Source: Acidobacteriota bacterium
GTDB taxonomy: Bacteria > Acidobacteriota > Aminicenantia > Aminicenantales > Saccharicenantaceae
Direction: 5' to 3'
Length of the DNA: 59,760 nucleotides
Assembly: GCA_014894455.1 (NCBI GenBank)
Contig: JADBLN010000117.1
Coordinates: forward strand, 21,534 to 81,293
The notes under the pieces are model-generated. The model saw only the letters and a list, made by a program, of their open reading frames with translations, made no database searches and was not told the DNA's origin. Within the stretch, counting starts at the first letter, position 1, and the number at the start of each line of letters is the position of its first letter. The position numbers and the translations under genes are program-made. Shown here piece by piece: positions 18,209 through 26,288 of the stretch.

Positions 18209-18427
18209 ATGAAAAAGCTGGCAGTCTTAGCCCTGGCCGGGCTCATCCTCGTCTCAGCGGCCCTTTTTTTCCCTTCGTCCCTCGCCGCCCGCGAAGCCAA
18301 TGAGTGCTTCAAAGGCCACCAGAATTGCCGGGAGAACACCTTCAACCTGGACGCTCCCTGGTACAAGGTCATGCTCATTTTGACGGTTTGCGACATCGCG
18401 CTCGGCAAGTGCGCACTGGGCCTGTGA
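18209..18427 (+). CDS. Small exported four-cysteine peptide
   Basis: A 72-residue protein with a clear Sec leader: MKKLAVLALAGLILVSAALF, probable cleavage after SSLAA (about residue 27). The mature part of about 45 residues contains four cysteines at 33, 40, 61 and 68, arranged as two CX6C pairs (CFKGHQNC and CDIALGKC) on either side of a hydrophobic segment (WYKVMLILTV). The spacing suggests two disulfide loops. A strong AAAGGAG site precedes the ATG. A strong terminator lies 10 bases after the stop, so the peptide can be made in excess over the downstream propeller, thioredoxin-like and ABC genes. No family is recognised. Possible roles are a secreted peptide, a precursor of a modified peptide, or a redox substrate. 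Confidence 0.75.
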   Translation: MKKLAVLALAGLILVSAALFFPSSLAAREANECFKGHQNCRENTFNLDAPWYKVMLILTVCDIALGKCALGL

Positions 18428-18437
18428 CAGAGATGAA

Positions 18438-18472
18438 GAGGGCCCTCGTCTTCGAGGGCCCTCGACTTTTTT
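18438..18472 (+). terminator. Rho-independent terminator after the small peptide gene
   Basis: Perfect 11-base stem GAGGGCCCTCG (18438-18448), loop TCTT, complementary arm 18453-18463, then a T6 run (18467-18472). It lies between the peptide gene and the propeller gene, so it probably works as an internal attenuating terminator of the cluster. It partly covers an upstream in-frame ATG (18433) of the propeller gene, which argues for the later start at 18493. Confidence 0.85.
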
Positions 18473-18492
18473 CCCGGGGAGGCACGACAGGC

Positions 18493-19485
18493 ATGAGAAG
18501 AGAAAGACGCTTGATCATGGCGGTCATCGTCGTCTCCCTGGCCGTCTTCACGGCGGCCCGGGCGGCGGACAGACCCGGCGTCCGGCAATGGAAGGCGGTC
18601 GAGGTCGCCGTCCCGGCCAACGACGCGGACGAGGCCTGTCTCGGGCGGCCTATCGCCCTGGCCCTCGACGGCGATCATCTCTACATCGTCGACGCCCAGG
18701 ACGGAGCGGTCAAGATTTTTTCGAAGGACGGGGAATTCCTCAGGGCGGTCGGCCGGAAAGGCCGCGGCCCCGGCGAACTCACTTTCCCGTCCGGCGCGTC
18801 CGTCATCGGCGGGCGGCTCTATGTCGCGGATAAATTCAATTACAGGGTCCAGGCCTTCGACCGGGCGGGGAAGCCCTGCGGGGGATTTTCGGTGCCCTTC
18901 GCGCCGGACAAGGTCTGGGCCCTCACCGGCGAAACGCTCCTGGTCACGAGCAACCCGACCGGCCGGCCGGCGGCCGAAAAAATGCTCCACATTTACGACG
19001 TCGGCGGCCGCCTCCGCTGGGAAGGGCTCGAGACCCGGGCGTCTTCCGACCCCGTGTTCGACGCTTTCCGCAACATGATCCTGGTCTGCCCCGGCGAGGG
19101 CGGAGATTTTTTCGTCGTCTTCCGGAGCGGCGAGCGGAGCATCCTCCACTTCGCGGGCTCCGGGACCCTCCTCGGGAAAATTCCCGTCGACGAGCGCCAC
19201 GCTTTCCAACCGATGGACCTGCCCTTCCGGGGACCGAAGAAGCGTCTCCTCGGTTTTTGCTGGGCCGCGGCCTGGGACCGGGGATTCTTCTATATATCGG
19301 CGCCCGCGCCCGTGGAGGGGAAGGACCTCGGGCCGGGCCGGCTCCTGTCCGTCATCGACCGGGAGGGCCGTCTGACCGCTTCCATCGAACTGCCGTGCCC
19401 CGTCCACCGTTTCGTCGTCGAAGGAGGGCGGATCTATGCCGTCGACGACGACGGCGGACTGAGGATCTTCGAGGTCGTGCGATGA
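18493..19485 (+). CDS. Exported six-bladed beta-propeller (NHL-like) protein
   Basis: A 330-residue protein with a leader (MRRERRLIMAVIVVSLAVFT, cleavage near ARAAD). The mature part carries NHL-like blade repeats: LYIVDAQDGAVKIFSKDGEF (about 60-79), GRKGRGPGELTFPSG followed by LYVADKFNYRVQAFDRAGK (about 107-130), and later blades ending YAVDDDGGLRIFEV. The 'G-R-x-G-x-G-P-G-E-L' turn before a Y-V-A-D strand is typical of the six-bladed propeller group. I chose ATG 18493 since the alternative at 18433 sits in the terminator hairpin. The stop overlaps the thioredoxin-like gene as ATGA. It probably acts in the periplasm or at the cell surface as a binding scaffold. Confidence 0.85.
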   Translation: MRRERRLIMAVIVVSLAVFTAARAADRPGVRQWKAVEVAVPANDADEACLGRPIALALDGDHLYIVDAQDGAVKIFSKDGEFLRAVGRKGRGPGELTFPSGASVIGGRLYVADKFNYRVQAFDRAGKPCGGFSVPFAPDKVWALTGETLLVTSNPTGRPAAEKMLHIYDVGGRLRWEGLETRASSDPVFDAFRNMILVCPGEGGDFFVVFRSGERSILHFAGSGTLLGKIPVDERHAFQPMDLPFRGPKKRLLGFCWAAAWDRGFFYISAPAPVEGKDLGPGRLLSVIDREGRLTASIELPCPVHRFVVEGGRIYAVDDDGGLRIFEVVR

Positions 19486-19946
19486 AACGCGGATTGCTCC
19501 CCATCGTTCTCGCCGCGGCCCTCGCCGGAGGCACGATGGGCGCGGGCCGGGACGCCGTCGAAACCCGCATCTGTGCCTCGCTCGAAGAGGCGTCCCGGAG
19601 CTGCCCCGGCCCGGTCCTTCTCGTCTTCTTCTCGACGGATTGCACGCTCTGCTACGACGACCTCTTCGAGTCGAGATACCTCGTCGATAAAGGCCGCTGG
19701 CCCGTGTCCGTGGTCGGCGTCTTTTCCGGGCTGCGGGATGACCTCCAGGCCTTTCTCGAGAAGTACGCCTGGACGCTGCCCGTCGTCCTGGACAGGCGGA
19801 AGGTCCTTTTCAAGAAGTACAAGGTGGACGCCGTCCCTTTCAAGGTCCTGCTCCTCGGGACGGAGGCGGTCTACCGGGACAACCCCTACGGTGATCCCGA
19901 CGGCCGCCGAGAGGAATTGAAACGATGTTTGACACGGCTCTTTTAA
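19482..19946 (+). CDS. Exported thioredoxin-like protein with CTLC active site
   Basis: A 154-residue protein with a leader (MKRGLLPIVLAAALAGG). After a beta strand (PVLLVFFSTDCTLCYDD) a redox-type CxxC is at Cys54-Cys57, and a cis-proline-like VPFKVLL segment follows near residue 121. This is the TlpA/thioredoxin fold order, although the glutamate and WCGPC consensus are not kept. It starts in an ATGA overlap with the propeller gene and overlaps the next gene by 22 bases, so translation of the three is coupled. An extracytoplasmic dithiol/disulfide protein beside a four-cysteine exported peptide suggests that it oxidises, isomerises or reduces that peptide. This link is inference from context. 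Confidence 0.82.
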   Translation: MKRGLLPIVLAAALAGGTMGAGRDAVETRICASLEEASRSCPGPVLLVFFSTDCTLCYDDLFESRYLVDKGRWPVSVVGVFSGLRDDLQAFLEKYAWTLPVVLDRRKVLFKKYKVDAVPFKVLLLGTEAVYRDNPYGDPDGRREELKRCLTRLF

Positions 19947-20659
19947 CGCTGACCTGGCGCGTCACCCGGCGCCGGCTCGTCGCCTCGCCGCTGACCTTGG
20001 CCGCCGGCCTGGCCTTCCCCGCGTTCGTCGTCTGGATCGGCCTCCGCGACTCCTACGAAACGGCGGCGAAGTTCTTCCTTTTTTTCTTTCCCCACGTGTT
20101 TCTCATCGCCGCCCAGGACATGGTCCGCACGGATATCGACGGCGGGGCCCTCGAGAACGTCCTTTTCCTCGGGGGGAGATTCAGACGCTATTTATGGGCC
20201 AAGAATTTCGTCCTGGCCGGGGCCGGCGGAGCCTACGCCCTCCTGCTTTTCGCCCTGTTCTCGGCCTGGGGATTGGCCGCGGGCGAGTTCAGGCCCGTTT
20301 ACGCCGCTCAATTCGGCATGGGGCTCCTGGCCGGGTTTTACTATATCGGCCTGGCCGGGACCTTGAGCTATTTCCTCAGGGCCGGCTCGAATACGCTGGT
20401 CCTGCTCCTCGCCCAGTCGGCCGCCCTGGTCGCGCTCCTCTTCTCGGTCACTTCGCGGACGGGTTTTCTCGACTACGCGGCCTCGGGCCGATTCCCCGGC
20501 CTCGGCTCCAAGCTCCTATTCGGCGGGCTCGTGGCCATCCTGCCCAACCTGGCCGTGTCCGGCCGCCTGTCCGCGTTCGGGGCCGAGGTCCTGGTCGGAC
20601 TCGGGCTATCGCTTTTCGTCCAGAATCGGCTGGCCCGGGCGCTCGAGCTCGGGAAATAG
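19925..20659 (+). CDS. Membrane protein, ABC-2 permease-like
   Basis: A 244-residue polytopic protein with about six hydrophobic spans: SPLTLAAGLAFPAFVVWIGL near residue 20, FFLFFFPHVFLIAA near 45, AGAGGAYALLLFALFSAWGL near 95, then spans near 130, 160 and 200. The segment RTDIDGGALENVLFLGGRFRRYL between spans 2 and 3 is like the cytoplasmic coupling loop of ABC-2 permeases. It overlaps the thioredoxin-like gene by 22 bases, and the ATPase gene starts nine bases after its stop. This makes an ABC pair inside the small-peptide cluster. Confidence 0.8.
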   Translation: MFDTALLTLTWRVTRRRLVASPLTLAAGLAFPAFVVWIGLRDSYETAAKFFLFFFPHVFLIAAQDMVRTDIDGGALENVLFLGGRFRRYLWAKNFVLAGAGGAYALLLFALFSAWGLAAGEFRPVYAAQFGMGLLAGFYYIGLAGTLSYFLRAGSNTLVLLLAQSAALVALLFSVTSRTGFLDYAASGRFPGLGSKLLFGGLVAILPNLAVSGRLSAFGAEVLVGLGLSLFVQNRLARALELGK

Positions 20660-20668
20660 GAGGCGAAC

Positions 20669-21364
20669 ATGATCGAAGCGCATCGGCTTTCGAAACGATT
20701 CGGCCCGGTCCAGGCCCTGCGGGACGTCAGCTTCAAGATCCGGAAAGGGACGATCACGGCCATGCTCGGCGAGAACGGCGCGGGCAAGACGACCACGCTC
20801 AAGGTCCTCCTCGGGTTCCTCAGGCCGGATTCGGGGACAGTCATCATCGCCCCCGGCCGCGTCGGGTACGTCCCCGACAGGCCGGCCTATTTCACCTGGC
20901 TCGACGGGCGGACGATCCTGGGGCTCGCCGACGGACAGGCGAACGGGAACGGGAAGGACTCAGGAGCGCGCATCCTGGCGGTCGCGAGGGACCTCCTCTT
21001 CGACCCGGCCCTCCTCCGGCGCCGCCCCGGCTCGTACTCGGCCGGGAACGCGAAGAAGTTCGCCTACCTTCAGAACCTCGTGTTCAAGCCCGATCTCCTC
21101 ATCGTCGACGAGCCCTTTGCCGCCCTCGACCCGCCCTCGATCAAGTGCGTCCGGGACCTCTTCCTCGAGCTGAGAGACGCCGGGACGACGCTTCTCCTGA
21201 GCTCCCACATGCTGGCCGAGATGGAGCGGATCGCCGACGGCTTCATCGTCCTCAGGAGGGGAACGGCCATTGCCCACGCCGCTCTCCGGGAGTGGCGCCT
21301 CATGCGGGCGGCCCGGACGGCGCCGGACCTCGAGTCGGTGTTTCTTCACCTCACGGGGTCTTGA
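20669..21364 (+). CDS. ABC transporter ATP-binding protein of the small-peptide cluster
   Basis: A 231-residue ABC ATPase. Walker A is GENGAGKTTT (about residues 34-43), Walker B LLIVDEPFAALDP and the switch histidine is in LLLSSHMLAEMERIADG. The signature motif is unusual: where LSGGQ is expected the chain reads YSAGNAKKFAYL, so the usual Gly-Gly pair is not kept. The Q-loop region is short and includes GRVGYVPDRPAYFTWLDG. An AGGAGG site precedes the ATG. It likely powers the membrane protein encoded upstream; whether the cargo is the four-cysteine peptide is untested. The stop converges with glgC. Confidence 0.9.
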   Translation: MIEAHRLSKRFGPVQALRDVSFKIRKGTITAMLGENGAGKTTTLKVLLGFLRPDSGTVIIAPGRVGYVPDRPAYFTWLDGRTILGLADGQANGNGKDSGARILAVARDLLFDPALLRRRPGSYSAGNAKKFAYLQNLVFKPDLLIVDEPFAALDPPSIKCVRDLFLELRDAGTTLLLSSHMLAEMERIADGFIVLRRGTAIAHAALREWRLMRAARTAPDLESVFLHLTGS

Positions 21365-21375
21365 AAAGAAGGGGC

Positions 21376-22653
21376 TTAGATGATCGCGCCGTCGGGGATG
21401 ACGGCGCTCTTCGGGACGACGATGATGCCGTCGACGATGACGTAATTCTCGGCGGATTCGTTGGCCGCCCCGTTCCGGTTGACCAGCCTGACGCCGTGGC
21501 CGATCCGGGCGTTCTTGTCGATGATGGCGTTCCGGATCTCGCAGTCGCGGCCGACGCCGACGTCGGGGATGCCCCGTTCCCGGTTCCGGGCCATATCCTC
21601 CTGCGACTCGTAATAATCGGCGCCCATGATCACGGTCCGCTCGAGACGGCCGTTGTCGCCGATGCGCGACCGGATGCCGATGATGGAATCCCGGATCCGG
21701 GAGCGATTGACGATGCTCCCCTCGCAGAGGATGGCGTTCTCGACGTCGGAGGCGAGGATCTTCGAGCCGGGGAGAAAGCGGGGGTATGTGAAGATCGGCC
21801 TGTCCTCGTCGTAGAAGTCGAACTTCGGCAGGGGTCGGGTCAGGTCCATGTGGGCATCGAAGAAGCTCGGGATGGTCCCGATGTCCTCCCAGTAGCCGTC
21901 GAAAAAATAGCCGAAGACCCTTCTCTCGCCGATCGCGCGGGGGATGACCTCCCGGCCGAAATCCCGGTGGTCTGTGTGCGCGAGGAGGTCCCGCAGGACG
22001 TCGTGGCTGAAGAGATAGACGCCCATCGAGGCGAGGTGGGTCCGGCCCTCGGCGGCGACGCCGAACTTGGCGAAAACGTCGTCCGGGACCTGCATCCGGT
22101 CGATGTCGGCCGCAGCCTTGGGCTTTTCGGAGAACTCGGTGATCCGACCCTGGCCGTCGACCTTCATGACTCCGAACTCGGGGGCCTGTTCGGCCCGAAC
22201 GGGCGTCACGGCGATGCTGATCTCAGCTCCCGAGGCGATGTGGAAGTCGACGAATTTGCGGTAGTCCATGCGGTAGAGGTGGTCGCCCGAAAGGATGAGG
22301 ATGAGCGCGCCGGCCTCCTTGATGAAATTGAGGTTCTGGCGGACGGCGTCGGCCGTGCCCTGGTACCAGTTCCTGTTCTCGAGGGTCTGTTGGGCGGAGA
22401 GGAGGGTGATGAAGTCGCGGTGAAAATTGTCGAAGCGGTAGGTCGTGAAAATATGGCGGTGGAGGGACTCGCTGGCGAATTGGGTCAGCACGAAGATGCT
22501 GCGGACGTTCGAGTGGATACAGTTCGAGATCGAGATGTCGATGAGCCGGAAGCGGCCGGCGACGGGCACGGCCGGCTTGCTCCGGACCTTGGTCAGGGGA
22601 TAGAGCCGGCTGCCCTGGCCGCCGGCCATGATGATGCTGACGACGTCGGCCAT
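21376..22653 (-). CDS. glgC: Glucose-1-phosphate adenylyltransferase
   Basis: Makes ADP-glucose from glucose-1-phosphate and ATP, the committed step of bacterial glycogen synthesis. The 425-residue protein has the nucleotide-binding GGQGSRLYPLTKVRSKPAVP (about 12-31), followed by FRLIDISISNCIHS, SGDHLYRMDY (about 121-130), the substrate-site FSEKPKA (Lys) and PSFFDAHMDL. The C-terminal third (from about 300) shows left-handed beta-helix-type repeats such as SIVNRSRIRDSIIGIRSRIG that form the oligomer interface. The first residues MADVVSIIMAGGQ fix the start at 22653. There is no ribosome binding site; an extended -10 ends six bases before the ATG. No glgA or glgB is in the window. Confidence 0.96.
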   Translation of the reverse strand: MADVVSIIMAGGQGSRLYPLTKVRSKPAVPVAGRFRLIDISISNCIHSNVRSIFVLTQFASESLHRHIFTTYRFDNFHRDFITLLSAQQTLENRNWYQGTADAVRQNLNFIKEAGALILILSGDHLYRMDYRKFVDFHIASGAEISIAVTPVRAEQAPEFGVMKVDGQGRITEFSEKPKAAADIDRMQVPDDVFAKFGVAAEGRTHLASMGVYLFSHDVLRDLLAHTDHRDFGREVIPRAIGERRVFGYFFDGYWEDIGTIPSFFDAHMDLTRPLPKFDFYDEDRPIFTYPRFLPGSKILASDVENAILCEGSIVNRSRIRDSIIGIRSRIGDNGRLERTVIMGADYYESQEDMARNRERGIPDVGVGRDCEIRNAIIDKNARIGHGVRLVNRNGAANESAENYVIVDGIIVVPKSAVIPDGAII

Positions 22654-22659
22654 GCGGGC

Positions 22660-22668
22660 ATTGTACCA
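22660..22668 (-). promoter_or_regulatory. Extended -10 promoter adjacent to the glgC start
   Basis: On the minus strand TGG-TACAAT is followed by six bases and the glgC ATG. The expected transcription start falls at or next to the start codon, implying a leaderless message. Confidence 0.5.
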
Positions 22669-22704
22669 CCCCCGGCCCGCCGAGGGAACCGCCGTGTTTC
22701 CGGC

Positions 22705-25080
22705 CTACTTCGCCGCGTTCTGGATCGGGGCGAGGTTGTCGATGATCCACATCCCCCGGCCGTTCGTGGCGATGACCATGGCGTTGTCCCTGGGGTGGAT
22801 GGCGATGTCCCAGACGTAGCTCGTCGGGAGTCCGCCGCCGAGGACGTTCCAAGTCTTGCCCGCGTCCTGGCTGACGTAGACGCCCGTGTCCGTGCCCGCG
22901 TAGAGGATGTCTTTTTTCTTCGGGTCCTCGCGGACGACGTTGACCGGACCGCCGGGAATTCCCGCGGCGATGGAGACCCAGGTCTTGCCATAGTCGGCGG
23001 ACTTGAAGATGTAGGGGTTGAAGTCGTCGTCGTGGCGGCCGACGAGCGTTACATAGACGGTAGCCGGGTCGTACTTCGAGGCGACGACTTTCCAGACGTG
23101 CTTGTTGAAGGGGAGTCCGGCCGTGATTTCCGTCCAGCTGTCGCCGCTCGTCTTCGTCACCCAGACCCGGCCGTCGTCCGTGCCCGCGTAGAGGAGGCCG
23201 AACTTGAACGGCGATTCGTCGACCGCCGTTATGCAAGCGAAGGGGATGGCGTAGGGCCATTTGCCCTGCTCGGCGGGATTGTTATAGGTCAGGTCGGGGC
23301 TGATCTTCTCCCAGGTTTCGCCCTTGTTCATGGAGCGGAAGAGATACTGGAAACCGTGGTAGACGACCTGCGGGTTATGGGGTGAAAGCATGGTCGCCGC
23401 CAGCCACTGGCCGCGGTGCTCGGGCTCGCCCTGGGCCGCCTTGGGGAAGATCTCCTTGCTCGTCCATTGGCCGTCGTTGTACTCGGACCGCTCGAGCCGG
23501 CCGTAGAAGGAGGAAGAATATTCGGTGTTGGGGTCCGCCGGGTCGATGGCGATGATCGTCCCTTCACCGCCCGGCGCCGTCTCCCATTTCGGCTGGGCCA
23601 TGCCGAAGCGGCGCCGTCCGGCCGGAGCGCCAGCGGCAGGCTTTTGGAGCGGGATGAGGCCCCGGTAGGTGCCCTGGTCCTGGACCGAGCCGTAGACCCA
23701 GAAGGGCGTCGAGAAGTCGAAGGCGACGTTGTAGAATTGGACGCAGGGAATGCCGTCGTGGAAGTCCCGCCAGCTCTTGCCGCCGTCGTAGGAGATGTTG
23801 ACGCCGCCGTCGTTGTTGTTGATCAGGTGCTCGCTGTCGCTGGGGTCGATCCACAGGCCGTGGTGGTCGCCGTGAAGCCCTTCGGAGTAGAGGTTGACGT
23901 AGGTCTTGCCGCCGTCGGTCGACTTGGACAAGCCCAGGCCCATGATGTAGATCGTCTCCGGCGTGTTGGGGTCGACCCGGATCTGGGCGAAGACCCAGCC
24001 GTAGGTGCCGCCGAAGCGTTCCATGCCCGGCGGGCTGACCTTGCGCCAGCTCGCTCCCGCGTCGTCGGAGCGGTAGACCTCGGCGCCGACGATGCCCCGC
24101 TGGCGGGGCCGGCCGTAGGAGTCCCGGTCTCCGGCCCTGGGCTCGGCGCCGGGCGCGTGGTTGTCGACGTAGGCGTAGATGACGGACGGTTTCGTCCGGC
24201 AGAGGTCGATGCCGATCCTCCCGGTGAAGTTCGTGTCGGGCAGCCCGCTGTTGATGGGCGTCCAGGTCTTGCCGCCGTCGGTCGTCTTGAACAGGCCGTC
24301 CTCGCCGCCGGGCACGGGGTCGCTCCAGCGCTTGCGGATGCGGTTCCATGTGGCGGCGTAGAGGGTGTCGGGTTGTCGCGGGTCCATGACGAGGTCGTTC
24401 GCCCCGACCTTCTCGTTGATGGTGAGGACATTCTGCCAGGTCGCTCCGCCGTCGGTCGTCTTGTAGACGCCCCGGTCGGGGTTGGTCGTCCACTCGTGGC
24501 CCGTGGCCGCGACATAGACGATATCGGGGTTTTTCGGGTGGATGACGACCCGGGCGATCGTGTAGGTCCCTTCGAGTCCCATGTTCTTCCAGGTTTTGCC
24601 CGCGTCGGTCGACTTGTAGATGCCTATCCCGGGCTCGGAGGCCCGGAAGATGTTGGCCTCGCCCGTCCCGACCCAGACGATGTTGGGGTCGGACTCGGCG
24701 ACGGCGATGTCGCCGATGGAGAGCGTCGGCATGTCGTCGAAGATGGGCTCCCAGGTGGTGCCGGCATTGACGGTCTTGAAAACGCCGCCCGTGGCGGCTC
24801 CGGCATAGAAGACCGTCCGGCTGCCGACTGGCACGGCGACGTCCGTCGAGCGGCCGCCGAGGTCGGAGGGGCCGATGAAGCGCCACTTGACGTCTTTCGT
24901 CGGCGACTGCTGTTTCATGGCCGTGTGCTGCTCGAACCATTTGAGCCGCTGGGCCGGGTCGGTGTTCTCGATCTTTTTCTGGCCTTTCGACGGCGCCTTG
25001 CCCTGGGGGGCGGCCGCGAGAAGGCCGACCAGAAGGGCGACGACGCCGAGGGCCAAAATCGTATGCTTGGATAAACGCAT
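22705..25080 (-). CDS. Exported BNR/Asp-box (VPS10-, sialidase-like) repeat protein
   Basis: A 791-residue exported protein built of repeated Asp-box turns of the form S-x-D-x-G-x-T-W. I count at least eight, for example STDAGKTWKNMG, TTDGGKTWTP, SDDAGASWRKV, SYDGGKSWRDF, SADYGKTWVSIA and SQDAGKTWNVLGG. This indicates one or two large beta-propellers, as in sortilin VPS10 domains and BNR glycosidases. A leader MRLSKHTILALGVVALLVGL precedes a charged linker. I chose ATG 25080 because AAGGAGG lies seven bases upstream; an in-frame ATG eight codons earlier lacks one. Catalytic residues for sialidase activity are not evident, so binding or xyloglucanase-like functions remain open. Confidence 0.87.
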   Translation of the reverse strand: MRLSKHTILALGVVALLVGLLAAAPQGKAPSKGQKKIENTDPAQRLKWFEQHTAMKQQSPTKDVKWRFIGPSDLGGRSTDVAVPVGSRTVFYAGAATGGVFKTVNAGTTWEPIFDDMPTLSIGDIAVAESDPNIVWVGTGEANIFRASEPGIGIYKSTDAGKTWKNMGLEGTYTIARVVIHPKNPDIVYVAATGHEWTTNPDRGVYKTTDGGATWQNVLTINEKVGANDLVMDPRQPDTLYAATWNRIRKRWSDPVPGGEDGLFKTTDGGKTWTPINSGLPDTNFTGRIGIDLCRTKPSVIYAYVDNHAPGAEPRAGDRDSYGRPRQRGIVGAEVYRSDDAGASWRKVSPPGMERFGGTYGWVFAQIRVDPNTPETIYIMGLGLSKSTDGGKTYVNLYSEGLHGDHHGLWIDPSDSEHLINNNDGGVNISYDGGKSWRDFHDGIPCVQFYNVAFDFSTPFWVYGSVQDQGTYRGLIPLQKPAAGAPAGRRRFGMAQPKWETAPGGEGTIIAIDPADPNTEYSSSFYGRLERSEYNDGQWTSKEIFPKAAQGEPEHRGQWLAATMLSPHNPQVVYHGFQYLFRSMNKGETWEKISPDLTYNNPAEQGKWPYAIPFACITAVDESPFKFGLLYAGTDDGRVWVTKTSGDSWTEITAGLPFNKHVWKVVASKYDPATVYVTLVGRHDDDFNPYIFKSADYGKTWVSIAAGIPGGPVNVVREDPKKKDILYAGTDTGVYVSQDAGKTWNVLGGGLPTSYVWDIAIHPRDNAMVIATNGRGMWIIDNLAPIQNAAK

Positions 25081-25113
25081 AAGAGACCTCCTTATTATGT
25101 TCATGGCGAGATG

Positions 25114-26283
25114 TTAAAAATATGATATTTCAGACGTCCCTGTCAACTCGACCCCCTCCCGGGGCTGGGGGCCGTCGTGAAGGCGGACGCGGATGACGAG
25201 GATCTCGGAAGCGCCGACGGTCCGGACCGGAGGACCCCACAGCTGGGCGCCGCTCGTGACGATGAAATCCGTATTGCCTATCTTGCGATGGCCCCAGCTG
25301 AGGCCGTATTGGCGCTGGGTGATGAAATTGGCCGGGAAAAGCTGGCCGTTGTGGGTGTGCCCCGATAGATGAAGGTCGACCCGTGTCCGGCCGACCCGCT
25401 CCATCTCGGCCGGCCGGTGTTCGAGCATGATGATCGGCAGGTCGCCGGGGGCATCGAGGAGAAGCTCTTCGACGGACTTCCGGTTCCTCGAGCGGCCGTC
25501 CTTTCGTCCGATCAGGGTGAAGGCGTCGTCGATCTTTTCAGCCGTATCCTGGAGGAGACGGATCCCCGACCTGTCGAAGAACTCCGGATTGGTCCGGGCG
25601 TAGCCTTCGTGGTTTCCGGGGACGGCGAAAACGCCGTAACGAACCTCGAGGCGCCGGAGCTGGGCCTCGATGACGCCCATCGCCCCGTCGTCGCCGTGGC
25701 CCTCGAGGATGTCGCCGCCGATGAGGACGATGTCCGGCTTCTGGGCGTTGACCTTGTCCACGAACCCGGCCAGCCAGCCCTTCGGCGTAAGGCTGCTGAG
25801 ATGGAGGTCGGCGGCGAAGACGACCTTCACCTCGCGGACCGCCGACGACCGGCGCGGGATTTCGACCGTGTATTCGCGGACGCGCAGGACGTTGGAGTTC
25901 ACGATGCCGGCGGCCACGACGAGGACCGGGAGGGCCAGGACCAAGGCGAGCCGCCCATGCCGGAATTTCTCGCTCTGGACCGCTTGGCGCGAGACGGCCT
26001 TGGACAGGCGCAGCACGGCGATGACCAGGTCCACGAGGAGAACGGTCAGTGTAAAGTAGAGAACCAAAGGCAGGGCGTAATATCCGGCCACGACGAGGAC
26101 CTTCTTCGCGCCTCCGACCGCGCCATGGGAGAGGCTCTCGGCGGCGGGGTAACCGGCCGCGAGGAGGGCCAGCAGGGCGGTGGAAAGGTTCTTCAGAGCT
26201 CGGGGGGGAATGAGCCGGCGGAGCCGCCAACCGACATAGATGACCAGGGGGACGGACAGAAGGAGTTCGTTGAACAGATACAT
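25114..26283 (-). CDS. Membrane-anchored metallophosphoesterase
   Basis: A 389-residue calcineurin-like phosphoesterase with about four N-terminal membrane spans in residues 1-160 (MYLFNELLLSVPLVIYVGW and others) and a C-terminal catalytic domain. The metal motifs are ordered as expected: FAADLHLSS (D-x-H), GGDILEGHGD (GD), PGNHEGY (GNHE) and SGHTHNGQLFP (GHTH). This is like YkuE/YaeI-type proteins that can act on UDP-diacylglucosamine or other envelope phosphodiesters; the substrate is not determinable here. The start at 26283 is five bases after the pfkA stop, so the two are probably co-transcribed. A longer in-frame opening upstream is only read-through across pfkA. Confidence 0.9.
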   Translation of the reverse strand: MYLFNELLLSVPLVIYVGWRLRRLIPPRALKNLSTALLALLAAGYPAAESLSHGAVGGAKKVLVVAGYYALPLVLYFTLTVLLVDLVIAVLRLSKAVSRQAVQSEKFRHGRLALVLALPVLVVAAGIVNSNVLRVREYTVEIPRRSSAVREVKVVFAADLHLSSLTPKGWLAGFVDKVNAQKPDIVLIGGDILEGHGDDGAMGVIEAQLRRLEVRYGVFAVPGNHEGYARTNPEFFDRSGIRLLQDTAEKIDDAFTLIGRKDGRSRNRKSVEELLLDAPGDLPIIMLEHRPAEMERVGRTRVDLHLSGHTHNGQLFPANFITQRQYGLSWGHRKIGNTDFIVTSGAQLWGPPVRTVGASEILVIRVRLHDGPQPREGVELTGTSEISYF

Positions 26284-26288
26284 TACGA

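Noticed and set aside
20194-23385. Plus-strand open frame of over 1,000 codons
   Set aside because: It runs across the permease, ATPase, glgC and BNR genes in other frames. Long antisense frames arise from the high third-position GC; composition is Arg/Gly/Pro/Asp-rich with no motif.
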